Assembly: GCA_033675265.1 (NCBI GenBank)
Contig: JAUJYZ010000724.1
Span: forward strand, 756,001 to 820,000
Reading direction: 5' to 3'
DNA length: 64,000 bases
Source: Actinostola sp. cb2023
Lineage: Eukaryota; Cnidaria; Anthozoa; Actiniaria; Actinostolidae
Shown: positions 13,001 through 27,700 of the stretch, piece by piece
Layout: the number at the start of each line of letters is the position of its first letter
Position numbering within the stretch: the stretch's first letter is position 1
Program-made: the position numbers and the translations under genes
Notes under the pieces: model-generated
Told to the model about the DNA's origin: nothing
What the model saw: the letters and a program-made list of their open reading frames with translations, nothing else
Databases searched by the model: none

Positions 13001-16000
13001 AGACGGTGCGTGGTCCTCCACTCTCGCTTTCTCCCCCACGGACCGTCAGAAAATCAGGCTAAGGATCAACCATGCATGCATGCATTTACAAGTTGCAAAG
13101 GATGCATACATGTACAGGCGCCTTGGTGCTTGAGTGTTAGTTTGTCGGTATTCTCTGGTTTGCAAGCTTCAACTTCCAGCAGACACATGTTGTCATAAGT
13201 ATCGCCATCAGAGCCGCAGACTGGCACTAGTTCCCTAGTGCAGGCTTTAGGACACACGCACGTGGCTTTGTTGTGGACTACAACACAACGGGTTTGTGGG
13301 TAGTTATCGCTACACGATTCTCTCTTGCAAGGGTCACGTGATGAGACGACTAACGGCTTTACACCTACAATGATGAAAACGCACTCTGAAACTCATGAAT
13401 AATTCACGAGGACAAAACAAAGGAATTCGAAATCACTACCGTGAAGGAGATTTGAAAATGGGATCTTTAATTTGAAATCAGCATACAATTTGGTGAACTT
13501 TAACTTTGCATTTCTTCAAGAATTACTAATGGTTCGAGAAGCTAGATCAAATAATACTCGAAAGAATCAGTCTTCCTCTGATATCCAAACACCTCGAAAA
13601 ACATGTCACTAATTCAGCCAATCAAAACACTCGAACCCAGTGTTCCAACAATTGCCACAGACGTAACCAGCAACTTTAAATGCATGCGCTCGATCAAGTT
13701 TAAAGCACCTTTTTTCATTTTCATTTTCATTTTTATTTTTATTTTTTCATTTTTTCATTTTCATTTTTTTCATTTTTTCATTTTTATTTTTCATGTTTCT
13801 TTTTCAGTTTTTTTTTTTCAGTTTTTTTTTTTCAGGTTTAAAGCATTGGTATACTTGACTTACTAGAGCATCTTCCTTTGCTAACAACCTTCAATAATCG
13901 ATTGGTTTTGCATCCCTTGACCTCCATCGACCGACGGTTCGGGTATGTCACGCCATCTGAGCCACACACAGGGTTGAAGTTGGCTGTGACCGCCATTGGA
14001 CACACACATATTGCTGTATTGTTGACGTCTTTGCAGGTGTGCAGTGGGTGGCCACACAGTGAGATGGAACAGGGAGAGACAACTGGAACAAATGCAAAAC
14101 AATATAAGTGAATAAATTATTATTAATTATTATTATTATTATTATTATTATTAGATCAGGCCATATAACACGGAAAACCGTTTTATATTTCTTCATTCTA
14201 TTTCTATTTATTACTCGGTAAAGCTGTGGCATATAAACCGAGGCGGTACTTTTTTTTATAGTTTTATTCAATTATTTTGTAAATTTTACAATGAGTTGTT
14301 ACAAACATGCATATCAATATAGTTACAACATTGAGATAATATACAAATCGAGGCGGTACTTATATCTGGACACAAGGTGAATTTCACTTCAGTTCTTTTT
14401 CCAGTTTTAATTTTGAAGCAAAACTTCTTGCAGGAATTTTATTTTTGGGACAATTTTTCTTTGCAGGAATTGTCACCCCCTCTCCCCTCTCTTCTCTCTT
14501 CTCCCATTTCTAATGGTCCACCCCTTAGTCATCCATGACTCATACTTGCGGATACTCCGACTTTTCACTTTCTGGCCCCTAACCTCGTCTTTGCGCGCGA
14601 AATCTTTAAAAAAATATAGGTTGAAACTATGTAAAGGACAATTACGTAACACGTACCTTGATCGTCTGGACAACGTCCATTGCTTGCTATTTTAATATTT
14701 TGACTCTTACGACATCCCACAGCGGCTAAAGTACAGTTATTATCGTACGTTTTACCATCTGTACCACAAACAGGGGCGTATAACGCGACGCAACCTATCG
14801 GGGGACACTTGCATGTGACCATCTTACCAAGGCTCATACATTTCTGTAGTGGATGGACACAGGTTGTCGATTCGCAAGGATCTTTGTACGCTGAAGTGTA
14901 AAAGGATAACAAGATTTTAAGACAGATCGCATACTGTGAACAGTATATTAGTTTCTATATCAGTGGAACAAACGCGCGCCCTTCAAACCTTGGAAATTCT
15001 TTGGAAATTCTTTGGAAATTCTTTGGAAATTCTTTGGAAATTCTTTGGAAATTCTTTGGAAATTCTTTGGAAATTCTTTGGAAATTCTTTGGAAATTCTT
15101 TGGAAATTCTTTGGAAATTCTTTGGAAATTCCCTTTGGAAATTCTTTGGAAATTCTTTGGAAATTCTTTGGAAATTCTTTGGAAATTCTTTGGAAATTCT
15201 TTGGAAATTCTTTGGAAATTCTTTGGAAATTCTTTGGAAATTCTTTGGAAATTCTTTGGAAATTCTTTGGAAATTCTTTGGAAATTCTTTGGAAAATCTT
15301 TGGAAATTCTTTGGAAATTCTTTGGAAATTCTTTGGAAATTCTTTGGAAATTCTTTGGAAATTCTTTGGAAATTCTTTGGAAATTCCTTGGAAATTCTTT
15401 GGAAATTCTTTGGAAATTCTTTGGAAATTCTTTGGAAATTCTTTGGAAATTCTTTGGAAATTCTTTGGAAATTCTTTGGAAATTCATCGGATATTCATTG
15501 GAAATACTTTGGAAATTCTTAATTTGGAAATTCGTTGGAAATTCGTTGGAAATTCATTGGAAATTCATTGGAAATTCTTAATTTGGAAATTCGTTGGAAA
15601 TTCGTTTTTCCAAGATTTGAACAACGCTTGCGCTTTGAATTTCCAACGAATTTGAAGAGCATACGTTTTTTCATGTGTCATTTTTTTCTTTGGGTCCTTA
15701 TACATGTAATAGTGGATATTAACTTATGTATTTAAGTTAGGTTTAGGTTAAAAAAAAGAGCCTTATCAAAGTCTCAGATCCAAATCCAAGCTTGGTGACA
15801 CATACCGATCTACTGTCCCCCTTAGTTTTGACCGCATCCACTATACCAGGATTGAATTGAATAATGTTTAGTTAATCTATACTTACGGGAGCACATATTT
15901 CCTGACATGCGCATTCCTTCCTTGCAAAGACAACGCGTCGATCCACTGGGAAAGCCAACACACTGTTTATGTTTGCCACATTTTGGATCACATTTTTGGT

Positions 16001-17907
16001 TAGCTGCAATGTAATAAGTTGTTCAGCTTAAGCTGCAATATGTATTCCACCCTCGTGAAATAAAGTGTATTATTATTATTATTATTGTTATTATTATTAT
16101 AAACAACATGATGATGTGATTTTTGAAAAAAAAAGTAGGGATTTTTTGAAAAAAAAAGTCGGGTGAAAAAAAAGTCGGGATTTTTGAAAAAAAAAGTCGG
16201 GATTTTTGAAAAAAAGTCGGGATTTTGCAGCCTAGTTCCAGGCTTTCTCCGACGAGGGAGGTTCTGATGACGTCACCGGAAAGCCCCCTCGGGAAAGCCT
16301 AGTGAATAATGCCAGATCCGAGATTTTATATGTAATTTATAAAACGAGAGGCCGTGGAGGTGAGGCCTTTGCCTTTCGTAGAGTCGATCGTGAGGAATTT
16401 CGACCTTTATCTACAAAATAATCAAGGTAACTTTCACCGAATATTGATGCTGAAGCGAGCCTTCATTGACCTCACTACAAACAGGGTCAGGAGCTCATAT
16501 TCGCTTGTGTACTTGTGAACATCTGAATAAACTTGTTTTAAACTGAACTGGTCGATTTCCTACCTGAAGGAGTGTATATCTCCAGACAGTGCAATACTAG
16601 AATAGGATCACAGCGAATATTAGCCTGAATAACCCGGGGAATAACAAAGGAATCACTGCTGTCCTCATTTTAAAACGATGCATTGTTGAATCAGTTATGC
16701 GTTACAAAAGTAGAACATATATGAATATATGAATGATTTGAAAGATGGAATACCTTATTATACTAAACAACTGAGAATTATTCACCCAATGCGAAAAGAT
16801 TTCAAAGCGAGATGACATGTTACGTATCCTCCTGCTGGACTTGTGACCGGCTCTTTTAGCCCGCTTTTAGCCGTTTGATTTCTTGTTAAAACCGAAGAAA
16901 TGTCTGGTTCTTGCCCCGTGTTGGGCAATATCTATATTCATTGTTTCAAAATACCGTTGGATCAGTAAAATCGGGTAAATACGAAATTTATTATCGCTTT
17001 TTTAAATCAGGGTAGTTTTTAGCCAAATCAGGGTAGTATTTGGCATTATTCACTAGGCGTTCTCTCGCGCTGACGCGCTCGTACTCAGTCTCGCGCTTCG
17101 CGCTCGGTTAGGAGAGATAACGCCTGGGACTAGGCTGGGGATTTTGATAAAAAAGATAAAAATTAATGGGTGGCCCTTCCAGGGCTCCGTAGATTAACGG
17201 TCATCAGGGCCGTACATAACCCAGTACTTTTTGGTATCTTTTTCGCCTTGCTAGGGGGGCAACTGCCCCACTGCCTCGGTGAGATTCCTAAGGTTGTGAT
17301 GTTTGCCAATGTAATCGTCACTAAAAACTACAGAGCCTGAAGTACCTTGAACGTTAATACAATCCTTTTGACAGCCATTAAAGCAACACTTGGCGTTGCC
17401 ACTGCAGTCGCGGTCATTGTCACACATGCTGCCTCGTCTGTTACACAGTCCATTCAAGCCAGTCCATGGCGAAGGGCACGTGCCAGACTTGGGAGTCTTC
17501 TCGCCTATTGATATATTGATATTGATATCGATTGGTCAATAAATGGATTTCTCTTGGGTTTTCTTTCAGCAGCAATTTTGCAGACATTGTTAACAACATA
17601 TCATCATCATCAACAACAACAACAGCAACCACGGCAACAACAACAGCAGCAACAACAACGGCAACACATTAACAACAGCAGCAACAACAGTAACAGCAAC
17701 AGCATGCAACAGCATATTTATATGTAAATATTCAATGACTGTGTAACGCCTGCCTGACCACAACCAATAATCCTCAACAGTGAGGGGTAGATTATATATT
17801 GGTAAAAAGTAAAAAGCAACAACAACAACAACAACAGCAACAACAACGGTAACAACAACAACAACAACAACAGCAATAATAACAACAACGACAACAGCAA
17901 CAACAGT

Positions 17908-17986
<79 letters not shown>

Positions 17987-20900
17987 TTGCCATAACTAGT
18001 CTGGCTTTTATATCGTTCTTCATTCTCGAAGCGGCGGCTGAAATTCAGGCTAAGCCGCGCCATCACCATCACATCACCGCCATCACCACCGCGTAACCGG
18101 CTATTTCGATCCATGGTCGGTTCGATCCATTTTTACGCAAGGTGTCCATTGTTGTAGCAACGGAAGAACGTAAATGAAAAACATCATTTTACAATAACAG
18201 AGCTGCGTAATCTAGCAATTTGATTTGCTCTCAGCCGATGTCAATAAGATCTTATCTTATCTTATCTTATCAATAAGATCTTATCTTATCTTTAGTTATC
18301 AATAAGATCGAGTACAGACGGAGCCTGCGCGCGCTCGAAACAGTTTTTCTTTCAAACTTTTTCCTTGTTTTTGGATGTTTTTTTATTACTTTGTTATTGT
18401 AAAAAACAAATTGCCGATGGTTTTTGCAATTTGTTAAATATAACATTCTTCTAATCATACTTACATTTCCCCCTCTGTTCGATCTTCAGTACCATATTCT
18501 TAGCACATCCAGCGTTTTCCATAGACATGGTGTTGGGATAAGTCTTGCCGTCTGACGCACACACCGGTGCGTATTGCAAGGTCATGAACATACGGCACTT
18601 ACAGACAGCAGTGTTGTTGATGTTGTGGCATGTTTGTTGTGGGTGACTGCAGTGTGTCGTAGCACATGGGTCTGGATCGTCACCTAAAAAAAATAACGAA
18701 TAAGGAAAAATGAATTACAGCTTATTATATTATAACCGCGACCTTCAAAACAGCTTCAAAATAGTCGGACGTCAATCAAACAACATAGGCGTGTCTTGAC
18801 TTTAACCAATCATAGCAAAACTAGTTTGGTTGATGGCTGTGTAGGCTGGAGTTTAATTTGTCTGAAAGCATTGTAGTTTTCAGCGGTCACACTTCAACGA
18901 CAATGGTTGTATTATTTCCTAAAAATGCTTATTCCCCAACATCTTCCGAGAGTCCATTATTTTTCAGTAAGCGCGCATTCGTTTATTACGGCACGAGGGG
19001 TTGGAAATACTGTGTGTGCGTGGGGAAAGAGTCGGGTGAGTTACGGCACGTATACCGTGTCGTATTGAAAGAGGTTGATTGGATGAGATGCATCTGCACG
19101 TTTTTTGATTGGTTCAGAAAGGAAGCCATTCGAGTGTCACGGTACCGTAGGTTTCCCACTCGTACGAAAACGACTCTATCTTGGCAAGTGTTGTTAAGTA
19201 AACGCCTCCAAAGTGTACTTACACGTTCCGTACTTTACAACATCCAATATCATATTCTTTTCACATCCAGCGTTTTCCATTGACATGGTGTTACCATAAG
19301 TCTTGCCGTCTGACGCACACACCGGTGCGTAAACCAAAGACATTATTATGCGACATTTACACACGGCAGTATTGTTGATGTTCTGACACGATTGCTGTGG
19401 GTGACTGCACACGGACACAGCGCATGGGTCGGGATCTTCATCTATGATAGAAGTAATATTGGACATACACGTCACCATGGTAAACTAAACATGTTTCGTG
19501 AATTAGCAATTAAACACAAATCAATTTAATGAAGAATTACTGTCGTACGGTTGATTCTCTCTAAGCCGAACGCCCTCTATATCGGGGACCGCGAAGACTT
19601 GGCCAAATTGTTTTAGCCAAAAATGTTTGTCACAATAATTGTCTGATATATTCTAGTCTATTAGTGTATCCAAGGTGTTAGTAGTCGAGGGCTGTTTAGA
19701 CTGGATTTATAATCCTTATTAATCTACTTCTATTTTACGGTATCTTATAATAATACACTACCTTTTGCATTTGTCCCATATATATGATATAACGCGCGCT
19801 CTGATTGGCCAAAGGATGCGTATGCCGCGTGCTTTATATGAGAGCACAACGCGCGCGCAGATATTCAAACATTTTGTAACGAACAAAACTGAAAACTTGC
19901 CTTAAAATCAAAATATTGTATTTTATAAAAGAAATAGAAAACTTGTCCGCAGTGCTATGTGCAGTTATAGAGCACTTGGGGACTGATCAGAACACTCGAG
20001 AAGTGTTGAGAAGCACTCTACTACGCATCGTGCTTCTCCTAACACTTCTCCTATGTTCTGTTCGGTCCCCGCGTGCTCTCTAATAGGGAGTTTAAGATTT
20101 GCAAAAACTACGACGGCGACGTCAACCGGAAGTGTCAATAACTTCTGTTCGGGGTTTCGTACATTAGAGATTTAGTCCAAGCCTAAGCCTGTGAGGTTAC
20201 TTCATCCACAAGGAATACCAACTATGAAGGTATGAAACTCAGAACAGAAGTTATTGACACTTCCGGTTGACGTCGCCGTCGTAGGTTTTGCACATAGCAC
20301 GTGCGCGTTTTACATTTCTTCAAAAAGAATATGAATGAATGCCCTGCGTACTAGTAGCATACCTTTGCATTTGCCCTCGTGTGCTACGGTGATGTTCATA
20401 TTCCTGTTACAAGCATACGACTCCATCATGCAAACATTATGATGAGTCTTTTTGTCAGTACCACAGACTGGCGTATAGTCATTGAAACAGTCAATCATAG
20501 GGCATTCACATTGTGCCTTGTGATCCCTTATCATGCACATTTGAACAGGATGACTACAGCGTATTCCATCGCATGATTCAATGTCTGGATTGAATGGAAA
20601 AGAGCAGTACTATTAATGGGGGGGTCCAGGATATTTCCAAGGGGTTGGAAAACAAGATCTTGGGTTAGCCCATAACAGAAGGCTTTTTTGCAAGGATATA
20701 GATTAATTAATAGGTTCCGAGTGGTTGTTTATGGGGTTCGATCGAGGTTTGCACGACACTCGCTAGATACACCACAGCTGTCAGTTAAACACGAATTTCC
20801 AGTATAAAAGGACACTGTCCAGGGGTACAACAACACATTTGTTTAAACACGAAGTTCTGGTACAAAAGGACGCTGCCCAGGGGTACAACAATACATTATA

Positions 20901-23623
20901 TAAAATAGCTATGATATCACGCGCGCTCTGATTGGCCAAAGGATGCGTATTCCGCGTGCTTTATAATTATGAGAGCACACAGCACGCGCGCGCAGACATT
21001 CCACATTTTTGTAACGAATAAAATTGAAAACTTGACTTAAATTCATAATTGTATTTTATAAAAGAAATAGAAAACTTGTCCGCTGTGCTATGTGCAGATT
21101 TATAGCACTTGGGGACTGATCAGAACACTAGATCCTAACACTTCTCTCGTGTTCTGATCAATCCCCGCGTGCTATAAATCTGCACATAGCACGCGCGTCT
21201 CGTCTTCTATTTCTTCATGTTTAAACACAAAGTTCTGGTATAAAAGGACGCTGCCCAGGGGTACAACAATACATTTGTTTAATCAATCTTTGCTAATCGC
21301 ATATTCATATACATATTAGTGATACACGTTCCATTTTTTAATAACCCAGCCCTGTAGCCCTGTGCTTACTGCATCGACCTACCTATGCATTTCCCAGGAT
21401 GTGCGACCCTGATATCGAAACTGTTCTTGCAGGCGTGATTATCCAAGAAGCACGAATTCTGGTAGGTTTTACCATCTGTACCGCAGACACGATCGTCCTT
21501 GTCACTACACTTAATCATGGGACATTCACAGACGGCTTTGTTGTTGATTACCAAACACTTTTGCCTTACGTGACTACAGACGAGGCTGTCACAGGGCGAG
21601 GCCTCTGTAATACAAACATTATATTAATTTATTAATTACTCGTGCCCAGGCCGAAGGCCGCACGAGTTATAAAATCCAACGCGTATTTTAATTTTTTTCA
21701 ATGTCAGAAAATCGCAAAGTTGTGCAATTTCCGGTCACATGCTATCGAGACGCCATTTTGTATTTTAGACATAGCGACGGCTTCGGCGATTCATGTGGAG
21801 TTTCACGAGCGAAATCTTGCACTTTTTACTCGTCGGAGTGTTAAGTTGAGTGTTATAGACGAGAAGATCTACAAATTTGAGATCGCCACCCCTTCGATCG
21901 TGTCTTACGAAGTCGAAGAAGATGGCTATTTTGGACTCGCCACACGAACTGAGCCGGACCAGGAATGCCATGAGCTTCGCTCGATATTTATTTAAAACTG
22001 TCAACAGGCCGATATTCGCGAACTGAAACAGAGACACATGGAAGCCTTGAAAGCCTTTATCAGTTATACGAACTTGAAGTTACACTGAAGCATTACAAAC
22101 CTGGCATGGAGGCTGGATATAAGACTTAACTGTTCCGATCCAGAACGGCAAAAGAGACTGACGAACTGACAATCAGTCAAGATTATATATGGTGAATATA
22201 CAGTATGCTATTTGCTGCGAAGCCGTAAGGCGGAGCAGCAGACTATTCTTGACGGGTTCCCTGTGTCTGATATGGTCGAGTGGGTACTGGGCACGTTATT
22301 AACCGTGAAATACTTCGATCTGTGGATTTCATTCGTGAGCGATGATTTTGTGACTGTAGTACTTTTGGTCAGTGGCAGTCCTCGTCGAGTCTCATGTTGC
22401 TTGGAATATCAAGCTTGCCAAACGAAGGCTTAGCTGGCTTCGATTCATTCAAAACGGCGATCTTCCAAGTCTTTGGTTTACGCAGTTGGAAGCTTGCCAT
22501 TTTGAATGAATCGACGCCGGGTAAGCGCTTGTTTTCTCAGTACAGTTTGATCATATGACAAAGTCAACTTTATATTGCTGAAAGCATTCATGTCATTCGT
22601 CAAGGTCAAGAACGATGTAGTGTTTTTAAAAATATGTCCAGTTCTACAGTCGATCATATGATTGAAAGAAGGAGACAGGATGTACTTGGATGTCCCTAAA
22701 AGACAAATCATCCGAGATACAGCCATGCTATCGCTGACTGCCAGTGATCGAGTTCACTGACATATTGTGGCAGCGTACGGGAACAAATCAGTCACGCAAA
22801 CAAACCAAATCAGGAACCACACGTTGAATTCAATAGTCGATACATCGCAGCATTTCACTTTCTATTAGAAACGACTAGTTATATATATATACTTGAAGAT
22901 GAATTGGACTTGAATTCCTTGCATTATTGCATTTGTGTATCGATTGCCATTTTCATTATTTATAAGCTTACTATATTTAAGCTTATTGCCGTGCTGCGAC
23001 TTTGAGCTGTTCAGGCGAAAACAACCGTGCCCGAAACCCACTATTAAAATACGCCTCAAACCATCAAATAACTCTCAATCTTTATTTCTAGCAAGTATTT
23101 GAAGAACAAGGTAGAAAAGGGAAGCTTTCAAGCAAAAATCAAACTCGTATACAAACTTCGAAATCCACACTTCCACAGGGATCCCAATTCTTGAAGCGCA
23201 TTCCCAACAGGGCACGAGTGTACATTGCCCACAGCAATGTCTAGTTATTTATGTTTTAGGACCCCATTGGAAACCATTAATGTTTAATGAATATCTAGAA
23301 TTCTTATAGATTTAATTCGATATTTTCATATAATTTGTTATTTATTTTTTTGTAACGTGGGGCGTATCTTGGGATGGGTTACTTATTTTACGGGGTTGGG
23401 TTGGGTGATTTACCTTGTAGGGGACCCAGTGTTCTATTCTTAGTTTGCAATCAATCCCTTGAGAATCAAGAGATAAAGACACGGCGGCCATGTTGGTTGA
23501 ACAAACAATAGACACTAATGAGCAATCTTTTGTTGAAGTTCAACCAAGATGGCCGCCGTGACGTGTATTGCAAACCAGCAATTGTAAATTACCTGCCTTT
23601 TGGCAAATCATTAAAAAAAAAAA

Positions 23624-23655
<32 letters not shown>

Positions 23656-24685
23656 AAAATACATAAATAAAGGGCTTTCCTAATAAAACATTAGTAATCA
23701 TCATCATCGACTCTCATGAACTCATGATTCTCGTGCATTTTAATCAGTAATTTTAAATCATTCAAAAACTATAGTTTTTCTTTGTGTTGTTGGGATGACG
23801 TTGTTGTTTTCTTTTCGAGTGAATGGGAATTTATGTCTCTGATATCTTGAACTAATTACGTACGTTTTCGAGTTTTATTTGATATAAAATATTTCTTACA
23901 CAATTCTTGGTGTATAACCACATGACCGAAAATCCCTTGAGAAATAAATAACAAAGACGCAGCCGCCATGTTGGATGAACCAACAAGAGAAGCTAATGAG
24001 GAATGCTTTGTATATGGAAACCAATATGGCGGTTTTGGGAACCAATATGGCGGCTATGACGTAACGTGTACTCCAAGAATTGTCTAGCTTATATCACATG
24101 GGTATCAAAACAATAAATGCCCGCAAAGCATGCCGGTATACAAAAAATCCTTTAACAGCATTATGTAAAAATCATCTGAAAGACGTTCAACAGTAATAAT
24201 TGGAGAGCTTACAGTATCGGATCCAGGACGACGCATGCGCACGAGAGGCTTATTTGATGTAAAATATTCATGATTGAGAAAGTGTATTGCATAACCATGT
24301 ATAGCACCTTTCGTTTCATGCGAGATTGTCAGTAATGCCGAAAATAATTACTCGGCAGGCTGCCTGTGGCACGCCGATTTGAAAAATGGACTTTCTTTTT
24401 CTTATTCTCTACTTTCTCATAGCACATAATGCTTTGCGCGGTAATACAAAAGAAAATGGTGTTGCATAATTACATGGTTGACAGAAAGCTCCGATTTTCT
24501 TTTGTATTACCCCCCAAGGCGCAAAGCATTAAGTGCTATGAGAAAGTAGAGAATGGCCACAAATCGCCAACTGGGTACCAAGGCGCATGGGCTCTGTGCC
24601 GCTGAGGAAACCGAAGGCTCATTGCTGAAGCCCGCCAAGCGAACGCTTATAGAGCGTCTTATTAACAACAAACAAACAAAAAGAA

Positions 24686-24750
<65 letters not shown>

Positions 24751-24755
24751 AAAAA

Positions 24756-24789
<34 letters not shown>

Positions 24790-27700
24790 AACAACAACAA
24801 CAACAACAACAACAACAAACTTACGTTTTGGACATTTTCTTCTTGATACCACTCTCATAGCATTTTTGTCTGTGCAAGCGCTCACTCTCATCTGACATTC
24901 GTTATCATACGTTTTACCATCAGAAGCACACACAGGATCGTATAGTAGGGGGCAGACTAATGGACATTCACAGGATGTACTGCCATCTGGGCTTGCCTTG
25001 CAGATAGCGTAGAAACCACACTTTACACTATCGCAGGGATTAACGCCTATCAAATGCAAATAAACATAAATGCAAGAATAGGAGTACAAAATATATTTTT
25101 AATTAATGAATATTTTTTATTTGTTAATTTTTTTTTCATACAAATAAAAAAAATACAATTTTTTCTTATATGTTTTTTTTATGGGGGTGGGGAGGGGAGT
25201 TTTGGGAAAATAACTCCCCTCCCCACCCCCTAAAAATCCAAATATTCCACATCCCACCAATGTCCTTCCCTTCTTATTAACATATTTTATCAGTATCCTA
25301 TATGTCCCCTCCACTCTAACTCCCCATATGTCCCGTATTATTAGTCGTGTCTAACTTACTAGGCGGCGTACAGTCGGGTCTTCCACGTATTCTTGTGTCG
25401 TCAAGTTCATCACCATTATCATCAACACACCAGCATTGACCAACAGAACCATGGCATTGCATGCTTTCGTATTTACCACCATCTTCACAGCTTGGCAAGT
25501 ATCGTCCCATTGGTGGATTATCTAACGCGTCTCGGTAGTCTATCTGGCAGTTGGTCAGTGCTGAAGGATAAAATTATGTAAGAAAGTCATTTTCGTATGA
25601 GTGGGAAGTTTAGCTACGGTCCGTGTCGTGCCCTATCCAAGCATTCTGATTGGTTGAGCAATGATTTTTGCGCGCTGTGATTGGTTGAATAGATGTCTTC
25701 GATTCCGTATAACTCAGTGCAGCAGGTTTCCCACTCGTATGAAAACGACTCATTCTGACTACACTGACAATAACTTTCGCTAATTTGTTTTATTAGGAAT
25801 CTTTCGCCAGCCAGGAACGTTGTGATACAAACGTAACCTTACAATGATAATATATAATAATTATCTACGCCTATTCAAGCCGCGCGCACTGGTTGATGTC
25901 AAACTGCCAGACACGAAAAACCGCTAAAACACGGAAAAAAACACCCTGGAGTTGTGGCCAAAAAACCGTGGACAGTGCAGAAACGTATACCTCGACCTAG
26001 TACAGAATTCCAGAGCAACCAGTAACACTCTTCGAGGGTTAGAGAGCTTCCTAAGCATATATGCAATAATACTAATTATCATGAATCAATAAATAATGAC
26101 CGAACGACAGCAACAAAAAACGAAAAAACGAAACAAGCTCGTGATGATATGCCTGACTGCATGCGCATGGCCTAGAGTGAATACTCCTCTCCCATACGCC
26201 CTAACATATACCCATTACCCATGAGCCCCTGCTCATGCCCAGGCCCTTTGACCCGTGTCGGCAGAATATCAATTTCTGACTATATAGCTCCTCCGTCGCT
26301 ATACCGTCAGAAATTACATTATTCTTGTCCTTACCGTCATCAGTACAATTCCTTTTGGCTCCCTCACGAGTGTTGATGCGAGTACTAACAATCTCCTGAC
26401 CGTTGTTGATATTTACACACCAGCATTCTCCAACTGAATAATGACATTGTAAGTCTGTAAAGTCGCCATCCGATGTGCAAGATGGTATGAATGTACCAGG
26501 AGGGGGCATATTGTTTGATCCTAATGCTGCTTTCCTATTCGTCTGGCAAGGAGTCAGTATAGGCACTATTACTGCAATTATAGAACAGACAAGAGCGGTG
26601 ATATGCTGAATATTGTACAAATTAAATTTTTATTAATTTGATATAACAAATGCATAGTGTGATTCCAATAAACCTGGGCATTACTAACTACACCAATACA
26701 CACTATTAGACACTCACTCTCTTGTTTTCTTTTGTTTCTTTGCATCTAATAAACGAACACTGACAGCTAATTAGTAGTGCCCAGGTTTAGACGGTGATTC
26801 CAATAAACCTGGGCATTACTAACTACACCAATACACACTATTAGACACTCGCTCTTTTGTTTTCTTTTGTTTATTTGCATCTAATAAACGAACACTGACA
26901 GCTAATTAGTAGTGCCCAGGTTTAGAGTGATTCCAATAAACCTGGGCATTACTAACTACACCATTACACGCTATTAGACACTCACTCTTGTTTTCTTTTG
27001 TTTCTTGGCATCTAATGAACACTGACAGCTAATTAGTAGTGCCCAGGTTTAGAGTGATTCCAATAAACCTGGGCATTACTAACTACACCAATACACACTA
27101 TTAGACACTCACTCTCTTGTTTTGTTCCTTTGCATCTAATAAACACTGACAGCTAATTAGTAGTGCCCAGGTTTAGAGTGATTCCAATAAACCTGGGCAT
27201 TACTAACTACACCAATACACACTATTAGACACTCACTCTCTTGTTTTCTTTTGTTTCTTTGCATCTAATAAACGAACACTGACAGCTAATTAGTAGTGCC
27301 CAGGTTTAGACGGTGATTCCAATAAACCTGGGCATTACTAACTACACCAATACACACTATTAGACAATCACTCTCTGTTTTCTTTTGTTTATTTGCATCT
27401 AATAAACGAACACTGACAGCTAATTAGTAGTGCCCAGGTTTAGACGGTGATTCCAATAAACCTGGGCATTACTAACTACACCAATACACACTATTAGACA
27501 CTCACTCTTTTGTTTTCTTTTGTTTATTTGCATCTAATAAACGAACACTGACAGCTAATTAGTAGTGCCCAGGTTTAGAGTGATTCCAATAAACCTGGGC
27601 ATTACTAACTACACCAATACACACTATTAGACACTCACTCTCTTGTTTTGTTCCTTTGCATCTAATAAACACTGACAGCTAATTAGTAGTGCCCAGGTTT

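Noticed and set aside
14936..15655. Long frames (up to 239 codons) through the 11-bp repeat on both strands
   Set aside because: They follow only from a stop-free repeat unit; all frames are equally open and no module or splice context fits.
17590..18114. Poly-Val and poly-Leu minus-strand frames
   Set aside because: They come from the CAA/CAG microsatellite read in different frames.
21642..21995. 117-codon plus-strand frame as a separate gene
   Set aside because: It lies inside a candidate inverted-repeat element, has no recognisable domain, and begins in a terminal palindrome.
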